29,166 bases of DNA from Eimeria necatrix (lineage: Eukaryota > Apicomplexa > Conoidasida > Eucoccidiorida > Eimeriidae): the NCBI RefSeq assembly GCF_000499385.1, contig NW_013654328.1:1-29166 (forward strand), written 5' to 3'. Made by a program: the position numbers and the translations under genes. Shown piece by piece: positions 1 to 8,872 of this stretch; the first letter of the stretch is position 1, and each line of letters starts with the position of its first letter. The notes under the pieces were generated by a model. The model saw only the letters and a list, made by a program, of their open reading frames with translations, was not told where the DNA came from and searched no databases.

Positions 1-65
<65 letters not shown>
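1..65. repeat. (CTG)n microsatellite at window edge
   Basis: About 21 uninterrupted TGC/CTG units start at the first base, so the tract probably extends outside the window. It lies in the intron upstream of the first visible exon of the CFAP184-like gene, close to that exon's acceptor. Confidence 0.95.
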
Positions 66-69
<4 letters not shown>

Positions 70-103
70 GCGAGTGGATGTGCAGTTGTGTTTGGCTTTT
101 CAG

Positions 104-439
104 AGAGTTTGTTTTGCAAGTGGCGAAGAACTCGGTGATGCGGAGAGGCCAGAAGCCCGTGAGCGAGCGGCAGGTGCTGCTGCTGCTGCAGCGGGAGGAG
201 CAGCAGCAGCAGCAGGTGCGGGCGCTGCGGCAGCAGCTGCTGCAGCAGCAGTTCCAGCAGCAGCTGCAGCAGGCGCAGCGAGCAGCAAACGGAGACTGGG
301 ACGAAGACTGCTGCAGCCCGCTGCAGGCCATGGACTTCGAGCAGCTCAAAATGGAAAACCAAACTCTCAACGAGAAGCTCGTGCTGCGCCAAGAGGAAGC
401 AAAAAAGCTGCAAAGCCTCACCAAAAAGGCCGCGCAGGT

Positions 440-491
<52 letters not shown>

Positions 492-744
492 GGGGCAGCT
501 GCGCAGACGCCGGCCAGCTGGAGGAAACAGAGGCTTTCTACTCAGTTCAGATCCAGAGAGCTAGCCAACCGCCTCCACCCACATAGCCAGCTAGCCAGCT
601 AGCTAGCTGGGGAAGAACTTGCAGGATTGTGGGAACGGATGGGGAGGCGCCAGTTCCTTTTCATTGTGCTGCATGAGCTGCTGCTCATTGCTCACTGCTG
701 CTGCTGCACTGCTGCAGCGCACTTGGTTGCTGCTGCTGCTGCTG

Positions 745-775
<31 letters not shown>

Positions 776-1245
776 GCTGCTGCTTCGGATTCGTTTGCTG
801 CTGCTGGTGCGTGTGCTGCGGGCAGCTGATAACGCACTGGCGGGAGAAGCTGGCGTTTGAGGAGCGGCGGAACGCAGCAGCAGCAGCAGAGCTGCAGCAG
901 CTGGAGCAGCAGCTAGCCAGCGAGCGGCAGCTAGCTGCGCTGCTGCAGCGCGAAAGGGCTGGCTGCCGGCTAGCCAACGAGCGGCTGAAGTCCAGGGCCG
1001 AGTTGGTCAACTCCGAGCTGCTGGCAGCAGACTGGGAGGCCACGCAGGAGAAGCTCCGCGACACCAAGGCCCAGGTCCAAACCCTAAACCCTAAACCCTA
1101 AACCCTAAACCCTAAACCCTAAACCCTCGGCGGGGGCGAGGGAGTCGGGTCCTTCGACGCGCGCAGAGAGCGCCTGGGCTTATCTCGGCTTCAGTTGCGC
1201 CTTCGGTCCTCCGAAAGCTGCAGCAGTGCAGAACTCTCAAGCTCC

Positions 1246-1314
<69 letters not shown>

Positions 1315-1525
1315 GCAGATCGCGGCGCTGCGGGAGCGGTACGCGCAGCTGACTTCGTTTGTGGCGGACTCCGTTCGGCAGCGAGACCGGCGGAAGTCGC
1401 GGCTGACTGCAGCAGCTTCGAAGCTGCTGCTGCGGCATTTAAATAGCACAGAAACTTCTTTTCTGCAAACTCAAGAAAGCTCCGAAAGTTCAGAAGTGAC
1501 GGCGGCCGCTGCTGGCCAGTGCTGA
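104..1525 (+). CDS. CFAP184: CCDC96/CFAP184-like axonemal coiled-coil protein, 3' exons
   Basis: Three exons are visible: about 104-437, 826-1074 and 1319-1525 (TGA). The last two junctions are phase 0 (CAG|GTGAGC to GGCAG|CTG; CAG|GTCCAA to GCGCAG|ATC). The spliced protein holds the block DFEQLKMENQTLNEK, followed across the junction by LITHWREKLAF. That matches the DUF4201-type coiled coil of CCDC96 (compare IDFEQLKIENQT..NEKI and VLTHxKEKLAF) better than its partner CCDC113/CFAP263. In ciliates and animals this pair forms part of the structure linking radial spoke 3 to the dynein regulatory complex of motile axonemes. In a coccidian it would serve flagellated microgametes (inference). Gln- and Leu-rich heptads dominate the first exon, and both introns carry CAG or CTG tracts. 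The 5' end lies outside the window; the acceptor at 103 is a best guess. Confidence 0.75.
1079..1127. repeat. Interstitial telomere-like repeat, (AAACCCT)7
   Basis: Seven exact AAACCCT copies begin four bases after a donor of the CFAP184-like gene, so the tract is intronic. Coccidian telomeres use this heptamer. Here it is internal and flanked by coding exons. Confidence 0.95.
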
Positions 1526-1533
1526 GGGCGCGC

Positions 1534-1557
1534 CGCGGGGTGTACAGACACCCCGCG
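1534..1557. promoter_or_regulatory. GC-rich perfect hairpin just after a stop codon
   Basis: A 10-bp perfect stem (CGCGGGGTGT at 1534-1543 with its complement at 1548-1557) encloses the loop ACAG. It begins 9 bases after the TGA of the CFAP184-like gene. Its centre contains TGTACAGACACC, the reverse complement of the TGTCTGTACA core found elsewhere in the window. It could be a 3'-UTR or transcript-end structure, or one half-degenerate copy of the dispersed element. Its function is unknown. Confidence 0.6.
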
Positions 1558-1785
1558 CGCCCGCGCGCACTCCGCCGGAAAGCGAAACGAATCCCGAAAA
1601 TAAATTGTGAATTAGTTCTTTATTTTTGCATTTCTGAACTATTTTTGCAAAATGAAATGGACTTGCGCGAGCGGAACTCTTTTTGTTCAAGTTTTGCAGC
1701 TCGAAAGCTGCAGTTCAAGTCCGAACTTGAACTTGAACTCGACAGCACTTCCCGGCGGAAGCTGCTGCTCGAAGGCGCAGCAGCT

Positions 1786-1856
1786 GATCTTCTTTCTTTT
1801 TTTGATCTTCTTTCTTTTTTGATCTTCTTTCTTTTTTGATCTTCTTTCTTTTTTTG
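1786..1856. repeat. Short tandem array, GATCTTCTTTCTTTTTT unit
   Basis: Four copies of a 17-19 bp pyrimidine-rich unit (GATCTTCTTTC plus a T-run) lie head to tail. The right end decays into AATTAAAAAAGAATTAAAA. Confidence 0.85.
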
Positions 1857-2010
1857 AATTAAAAAAGAATTAAAAAAAAGACAAGTGAGCAGCAGCCCAG
1901 AAACTCCGCAGTTGAACATCTTTTCGAGCAGGATCGCCGCAGCTGGAGAGCTCTTCGCTGCAGCTTTGCTTGTCAGTTCAAAAGGACTTTTGCTGCAGTT
2001 TTTTGAGGAA

Positions 2011-2290
2011 AGCAGCAATTAATTCCACTTAAATATATTAATTCCACTTAATTATATTTATTAAACTTCATTATTTGTTTTAGCAGCAATTAATTCCACT
2101 TAATTATATTTATTAAACTTCATTATTTGTTTTAGCAGCAATTAATTCCACTTAATTATATTAATTCCACTTCATTATTTGTTTTAGCAGCAATTAATTC
2201 CACTTAATTATATTTATTAAACTTCATTTTTTGTTTTAGCAGCAATTAATTCCACTTAATTATATTAATTCCATTCAATTATTTGTTTAA
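2011..2290. repeat. 52-53 bp AT-rich minisatellite, five copies
   Basis: AGCAGCAATTAATTCCACTT recurs at about 2011, 2082, 2134, 2187 and 2239. Each copy is followed by variants of AATTATATTTATTAAACTTC and ATTATTTGTTTT. The first spacing is longer (71) because TTAATTCCACTTAA is duplicated inside it. There is no coding potential. Confidence 0.9.
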
Positions 2291-2434
2291 AAGTCTTTTT
2301 CTCTTCATCTGTGAAGGCCAAAGATCTACCAGCACTCGCTTTGTCTTCAAATATAAATGGATAAAACCAAAAGGCCTTTTCTTGCAGTCTGGCCTTTGCG
2401 GCTGCGCAGTTCCAAATTGTCTAAGCAACTCGAC

Positions 2435-2435
<1 letters not shown>

Positions 2436-2476
<41 letters not shown>

Positions 2477-2502
2477 GCAGCAGCAGCAGCAGCAGCAGCA
2501 GT
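2436..2502. repeat. (CAG)n tract in an intergenic region
   Basis: An almost pure CAG tract with one CGG interruption lies inside AT-rich noncoding sequence. CAG tracts here are therefore not confined to genes. Confidence 0.9.
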
Positions 2503-2606
2503 GCGAGATAAATGCGAATTGAACAAATGGAATTATATTTCAGTTTTGAATTCTTATGGTGAAAATTCAAGCTGCTGTGACGGAAGGCTGGGCGAAGGGC
2601 AAAATG

Positions 2607-2790
2607 CAATTTGAATTGTTTTGGTTTAAAAGGACTTTTGAATTAAAAAATAATTAATTTGCAAAATAAATTTAATTGTTTTAAAAGGACTTTTGAATTT
2701 GAAATAATTAATTTGCAAAATAAATTTAATTGTTTTAAAAGGACTTTTGAATTAAAAACAATTAATTTGCAAAAGTGTTTTATTTGTTTG
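2607..2790. repeat. About 50 bp AT-rich minisatellite, three copies
   Basis: The unit contains TTAATTGTTTTAAAAGGACT followed by TTTGAATT and AATTAATTTGCAAAATAAAT. It repeats three times, with the last copy decaying into GTGTTTTATTTGTTTGGG. The apparent ORF across it (protein words NKFNCFKRTFE) is a by-product of the repeat. Confidence 0.9.
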
Positions 2791-3399
2791 GGAAGGGCGG
2801 AGTCAAGAAGGGCGAGACAGCAGCGGGCGGCGCCAAAAGCTGAATTTGCAAACGAGGGCGGATTTGAACGGAAAAAGGCGAAATAAAAGCGAATTGAGAT
2901 TTTATTTTTGAAAATAAAAGCAAAAATGAATTAAAAATAAAACAAAAATGATTAAAAGTCTTTTAATTGCGTCGGAAGGCAGTTTGCCGCCGGCGGCTCT
3001 TTCTTTGCAAACTGCAGTGACACTCCAGTGGTCAGCAGCCGCAGCAGCCCGCGCAGCAGGAACCGCAGCTGATCTGCGCCAAACCGAGAAGATCTGAAGT
3101 TAAGTTTGGGAAATTAAATCGAATTAAAGTAATTTTGAGATTTTATTTCGAAAAAAAGCGGAAAGGAGCTTTTAATTCGGCAGATCGCGGCCGAATCGTC
3201 GCTGCCGACTTGAACGCGCGGCCGCCGGCCGCACTCGCTGCCGCAGGCCGATCTTCTTTCCAATGCAATTCAAGTTCAGTTTTGAATTCTTTTGAAACTT
3301 CAAAACGCTTTTAAAGCTGTGGATCAGCCACTATGTTCAAGTTTCCCCGCCCAGTTCGCAGACAGCCCAGCTGGTAAGCCGCCGCCGCGGGAACTCAGA

Positions 3400-3864
3400 A
3401 TGGCTGGCGGGGCACAGCGCCTGGCCCCGAAGCGGCGCCTCGCCTTCGGAGTTTTCTTTTTCTTTTTCGCAATTCGAGGTGAGAAAATAAACTGACAAAA
3501 GTAAACAAAACCGAATAAAAGGAGGGCTCCCGGGTGTACAGCCACCTGCCGCATCGACGGCCGCCGCGCAGCTCGGCCGCGCCTTCACTTCTGTCTTTCT
3601 TCCCCTTGCGGGCTTCGCCCCAGCCACTTAGCTCTGAGGGGCCCTGGAGGCTGTCTTGCACGAATTTGCTGCTGCTGCTGCTGCTGCTGCTGCTAATCGC
3701 GGCAGTTTGCTGCTGCTGCAGCGGGGAACCTCCCCGACTCACTCGGCCGCCAGCAGCAGCTGCTCACACGGGCCCTGTGGGCCATTTTGCATGCAGGGTT
3801 TTCTCTTCTGTGTCCATTGCTGGCGTGTGTGTGCTGCTGCTCCCTCCCCCGGCTGTTTATCCGG

Positions 3865-3917
<53 letters not shown>

Positions 3918-4050
3918 TCTCGCGTTTCCCTGTCTCTGGCTGAAATCTGCTTCTGTGTTTTGCTGCGCTGCTGCCTGTCCAGCGGGAGCTGCTGCTGCAG
4001 TGTCCCTGCACACCAAGGACCACCTGAAGTGGCCGTCTACTGCTGCAGCA

Positions 4051-4081
<31 letters not shown>

Positions 4082-4234
4082 ACCTTCCGGAGCTGCCGCC
4101 CTTTGGGTCTTCAAGTCTTTTCGAAGTCTTCCCCAAAAATGCCGCAGCTGCAGCCCCGGGGGCCCCCCTTGGGGGCCCTCAGTGGGGCCCCCCTGCCTTC
4201 GCTGACTTCGAGGGGCCCCAGCAGCTGCTAGCCC

Positions 4235-4280
<46 letters not shown>

Positions 4281-4419
4281 GGGCTGGGGCCTCTCTGCGC
4301 TGCAGCTGGGGGGCGAAGAGGGCAGCCAGGAAGCTGAGGGCGAAGCAGATTTGGCAAAGAGTGAAGAAGCAAAAAGTAAAGAGTCGGAAGCAGCAGCAGA
4401 AGAGGAGGCTGCGGAAGAA

Positions 4420-4465
<46 letters not shown>

Positions 4466-4773
4466 GCAGTCCGGAGGCAGCGGGCAGCAAAGAAGGTGCT
4501 GCGGAAGAAGGAAGCAAAACTGAAGAGAAAGCAGCAGAAGAAACTTCGGAACAAAAGGCAGCAGCAAAGTCGGAAGCTGCTGCTGCAGCAGAACCTGCTG
4601 CTGCTGCTTCTTCAGAAGCAGCAGCGTCTGCTGCAGCAGAACCTTCTGCTGCTGCTGCTTCTGAAGAAGCAGCAGCAGAAGAAGCTGAAAAAGAGGAAGC
4701 AGAAAAAGAAGAGGAGGCGGGAGAAGAGAAAGAAGAAAAAGCTGCTGAGGCAGCAGAGCCCTCAAGCGAGAAA

Positions 4774-4817
<44 letters not shown>

Positions 4818-5236
4818 GCAGAAAGCTGAAGCTGCTGCGCCTGCTGGCGCTGCTGCAGCTGGCGGAAAAGCCCCTGCTGCTGAAGGCGAAGAGGAAGGCA
4901 GCAGCGCAGCAGCAGCAGCAAATGAAAAAACTGAAGAAGAAGCAGCAGCAGAAGAAGAGGGGGCTGAGGAAGCTGAAGGAGAGGGTGCTGCTGCTGCTGC
5001 TGCTGCTGCTGCTGGGGGGGAGGAAAAGGCAGAAGCAGCAAAGCCCGCAGAAGCAGCAGCAGCAAAGGAAGAAAAGCCTGAAGAGGCAGAGGAAGAGGAA
5101 ACCCCTGCTGCAGCAGCAAAACCCGCGGAAGCTCAAAAGGAGCAGCAGCAGCAGCAGCAGCAGCAGCCTAGCGGAGAAGCAGCCGCGCAGCAGCAGCAGC
5201 CCGAGCGGGAGCAGCAGCCTGCAGCAGCGCAGCAAA

Positions 5237-5267
<31 letters not shown>

Positions 5268-5584
5268 AGCAGCAGAAGCAGCAACAGAAACAACAGCAGC
5301 AGAAGCAGCAACAACAACAGCAGCAGCAGCAGTGGAGGCAGCAGCACCGCCAACAACAGCAGCAGAAACAGCAGCAACAACAGCAGCAGCAGCAAAAACG
5401 CCGACAACAGAAGCAGCAGCGCCGCCTGCAACGTCAGAAGCAGCAGCAGCAGCACCAACAACAGCAGCAGCAGCAGCACCAACAACAGCAGCAGCAGCAG
5501 CGCAGCAGCCAGAAGGAGCTTTTTTGCCAGCAGCAGAAGGCAAGCTAGCAGGCGCAGAGGGAGTAACAAAGAAAGAGGGGCCCG

Positions 5585-5630
<46 letters not shown>

Positions 5631-5847
5631 CCTCAAGGGAAAGTGCTACTCTGATTTGGCCCTGGAGGCCATTGAGAAGGAGCAGCAGCTAATTAAAAAA
5701 GCTGCTGAAAACGGTGAGCTGCAGCAGCAAGTTCACTGCAGCAGCAAGTTCACTGCAGCAGCAAGTTCACTGCAGCAGCAAGTTCACTGCAGCAGCAGCT
5801 GCTGCAGTGCCGCGATTAAGCCTTCATTTGTGGATCTCAGAGTTTAA
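3400..5847 (+). CDS. Low-complexity Ala/Glu/Ser/Gln-rich protein with N-terminal hydrophobic segment
   Basis: I do not recognise the family. Exon 2 (4001-5847) is a single open frame with no internal Met, so its start must be spliced on. The ATG at 3400 opens a 79-nt exon reading MAGGAQRLAPKRRLAFGVFF with further Phe. It ends at a consensus donor (CGAG|GTGAGA, 3479) in phase 1, which matches the acceptor CTGCTGCAG|TG at 4000. The joined product is 641 residues: a basic N-terminus, a short hydrophobic stretch of about 12 residues (possible signal peptide or anchor), SLHTKDHLKWPS, LPELPPFGSSSLFEVFP, then long Ser, Ala, Glu/Lys and Thr/Ala tracts and a more ordinary end (CYSDLALEAIEKEQQLIKKA). 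An alternative last intron, 5714-5807 (AACG|GTGAGC to CTGCAG), is also in phase and would change the final residues. An acidic, secreted or membrane-anchored disordered protein is the most I can infer. Confidence 0.55.
5727..5800. repeat. 18-bp tandem repeat at the 3' end of the low-complexity gene
   Basis: GCAGCAGCAAGTTCACTG is repeated about four times. It lies after the possible donor at 5714 and may be intronic. If translated it reads QQQVHCSS and frame variants. Confidence 0.85.
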
Positions 5848-5882
5848 TTAATTAATTAATTAATTAATTAATTAATTAATTA
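5845..5882. repeat. (TTAA)n microsatellite
   Basis: About nine TTAA units begin at the stop codon of the low-complexity gene and pass into TATATTATTTATTTTTATTT. This is AT-rich spacer before the next gene. Confidence 0.9.
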
Positions 5883-6015
5883 TATTATTTATTTTTATTT
5901 ATTTAAATTCAAAAGTATTTGAATTTAATTTCGTATTTTGCTTCCTTGCATGCGCAGCAGTGTGTGCAGTCTGTCATTTAAATATTATTTCAAGCAGCAG
6001 CAGTTCCGTAAACAA

Positions 6016-6258
6016 ATGCAGAAAAAGCTGCTGCTGCTGCTGCTGCTGCTGCTGTTCTGTTGGTTTTGCGTTAACTAATGCATGCGTATTTGTCTGCATG
6101 CATGCATTCATCTCTGCATGCATGCATGTATGCATGCATGCATGCATGCATGCATGTATGCATGCATGCATGTCTACATGCATGCATGCATGTAAACATG
6201 CATGCCTGCCTGCCTGCACGCGGCCAGCTGTGGAGGTGCGTTGCGTGCTGCGTGTGCG

Positions 6259-6302
<44 letters not shown>

Positions 6303-6803
6303 AGTGCACTTCCAAGAGGCGGAGCAGGCCTTCTGCGACGAAGTCTTTCGCCGCATCGAAGGCCCCTATTCTTTGGGCGAACTCTCCGCGCTGCTGCGCG
6401 CAGCAGATGTGGCCAATTCGCTGCACAGAAACTTCAGATACTGCAGAGCCACTGCGGTGAGCCAGCCCTTCCAGCTGTCTGTACACCCCAATTAGTGCCT
6501 TTTTGTCGCAATTCCCAGCTGTCTGTACACCCCAATTAGTGCCTTTTTGTCGCAATTCCCAGCTGTCTGTACACCCCATTTAGTGCCTTTTTGTCGCAAT
6601 TCCCAGCTGTCTGTACACTCCGTTTATTCCTGTTTGCCTCAACTCTGAGGTGTCTGTACACCTCGTTTAGTGCCTTTTTGCCTCAACTCTGAGCTGTCTG
6701 TACACCCGGTGCTTCGCCGTTGGCCTGCACGCTGAGGTGTCTGTACACCCGGCGCAGGCGAGCGCCTGGAAGCCGTCACTTATTGGAGTCTGCGATTTGC
6801 TGT

Positions 6804-6840
<37 letters not shown>

Positions 6841-7038
6841 GCAGAGCAGCAGCCCCCCGCGGGTCCGCGACGGGGACTCGATTTTGCATGCAGCAGTGGC
6901 AGCAAGAAAGCCCCAAGTGGCTGAAGTGCTGCTGCAGTACGGGGCCTTTCCCGAACTCCCCGCAATCCCCCAAAGGCCCCCGCAGCCCCCGCGCATGCAG
7001 CGGCCCCTCCACGGGCTCAACACCGCAGAGGTGCGCCC

Positions 7039-7109
<71 letters not shown>

Positions 7110-7433
7110 GCCAGGAGTCAGCGGGTTTGGGGTGCGGTTGGGGTTTGGGGTTTGGGCGGAGGCTGGCGCTAGGGTTTAGGGTTTAGGGTTTGGGCTGCTG
7201 CTGCTGCAGGTGGTGAACGGGAAGCCGCTGCATGCAGCGGCGCTGCTGCAGACCCCCGACAGCGTAGCAGCAGCAGAACTGCTGCTGCAGTACGGAGCGC
7301 ATGCAGACAGCCGCGAGGGTTTGGGGCGGACTCCGCTGATGGTTGCTGCGCTGCACCCCACAGCTCATTCCCACGAGTTCGTCAAGAAGCTGCTGCTCTT
7401 CGGGGCCTCCGTCCAGGCCACCGACCACGTGAG

Positions 7434-7495
<62 letters not shown>

Positions 7496-7566
7496 TGGTT
7501 GCCCGCTTTCGCGGGCAGCAGCTCGCCTTGTCGCTCCTTGCGGCGCCTTGCCGCGCCGCGCTCACC

Positions 7567-7598
<32 letters not shown>

Positions 7599-8056
7599 CT
7601 GCTGCTGCTGCAGGCGGGGCTGGGCGCGCTGCACTACGCAGCAGCAGCGGACAACTGGGCAGTGGTGGGGATCCTGCTGGACCACGGGGCGGACGCAGCA
7701 GCAGCAGACCTGCGGGGCAACACTGCGCTGCACTACGCAGCAGCCTTCAACGCAGCAGCAGCAGCAGCGCGGCTGCTGGAGAAAGCAGCAGCAGCTCTGA
7801 ACGTGAACTGCCGCAACCGCCGCGGAGAAGCCCCGCTGCACCTTGCTGCTGCTCCCCGCGGCTTCCGCGCGGCCCCCAGGCCCCTCGCCCCCGCCCTCGC
7901 GCTGCAGCAGCTGCTGCAGCACCACGCCAACCCCCTCGCCCGCGACCGCCGCGGAAACACTCCGCTGCATGCAGCAGCAAAGGGCGGCTACGTCGAGATC
8001 CTCCGCCGCCTCCTCGCGGCCACCGGGGCCCCCGCGGAGGAGCCAAACGCCGTGCG

Positions 8057-8091
<35 letters not shown>

Positions 8092-8831
8092 GCTGCTGCT
8101 GCTGCTGTTGCTGCGCTGCTGCTGCTGCTGGGTTGCTTTTTGTGTTTAGTTGCTGCGAGCAGCAGCAGCTGCGGAGTTGGCTGCGCTTCGGACTCTGCAA
8201 ACTGCAAGTGCTGCGCTGCTGCTGCGCTGCTGCTGCGCTGCTGCTGCTGCAGGACGGACTCACCCCGCTGGCCCTGGCCGAAAAGGCCGGCGAAGGGCCC
8301 GGACTTGAAGAAGTCAAACAGTTTCTGCGGGTCTACGGCGAGAAAAGAAGTGGGTTCTCAGCGCCAGCTGCTGCTGCTGCTGCTGCTGCTGCTGCAGCAG
8401 CAGCAGCAGCAGCAGCGCGGCCAGTGTGCGGGCTCGCTGCTGCAGTCGGAGCTCCGATCCTCGCCTTTCGCGGCTTCCCAAGTCGGAGCCGGTCGCGAAT
8501 TAGGGTTTGCAAAAGGGTTTAGGGTTTAGGGTTTGGAGAAGGCTGCGCTTTCCCCTCTGGCTGCTCTCTGCAGGCTGCGTGGAGCCGCCCATGGTGCGGC
8601 ATTCAACTCGCATCTTCTCAGACACAGTTCTGGGCCCCTACATGCGCGTGGTGGGTGTCAGTTGTGTCAGTTGTTTCAATTTATTCTCCAAGTCCTTCAA
8701 ATGGTCCTTTTTGCAGCAGTTCCGGGGATCTGCCTGGTTGCTGCGAAGTGCTTGAACTCTCTCGCTCTTCCTTTGTTTTTGCTTCCGTTTCCCGTTCTTC
8801 CCTGCCTTCCAAGTGCCTTCCACTCTGCACA

Positions 8832-8872
<41 letters not shown>

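Larger units (their letters stand above)
1526..3399. other. Intergenic, AT-rich with nested tandem repeats; no gene seen
   Basis: After the hairpin, composition drops to AT-rich DNA with three minisatellite families (listed separately), one (CAG)n tract and scattered poly-purine runs. Open frames here are short and repeat-derived and carry no recognisable domain. The segment lies between the end of the CFAP184-like gene and the start of the next gene, both on the + strand, so it should hold a terminator and a promoter. I could not locate either. Confidence 0.6.

Noticed and set aside
4037..5548. Long open frames on the minus strand and in a second + frame across the Ala/Glu-rich exon
   Set aside because: They read the same CAG/GAA repeats as poly-Leu/Gln or Lys/Gln. 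The retained frame has a phase-matched first exon and more ordinary flanking sequence.
5974..6579. Met-His-Ala-Cys-rich ORFs on both strands
   Set aside because: They translate the CATG tract and cross the splice sites of the ankyrin-CCP gene. They are repeat artefacts.
6473..6760. CRISPR-like array
   Set aside because: The spacers are themselves repeated and the unit is a plain tandem repeat in a eukaryotic intron.
7530..8207. Overlapping Pro/Ser/Arg- and Gln-rich frames across the ankyrin exons
   Set aside because: They are alternative readings of the exon that encodes clear ankyrin consensus motifs.
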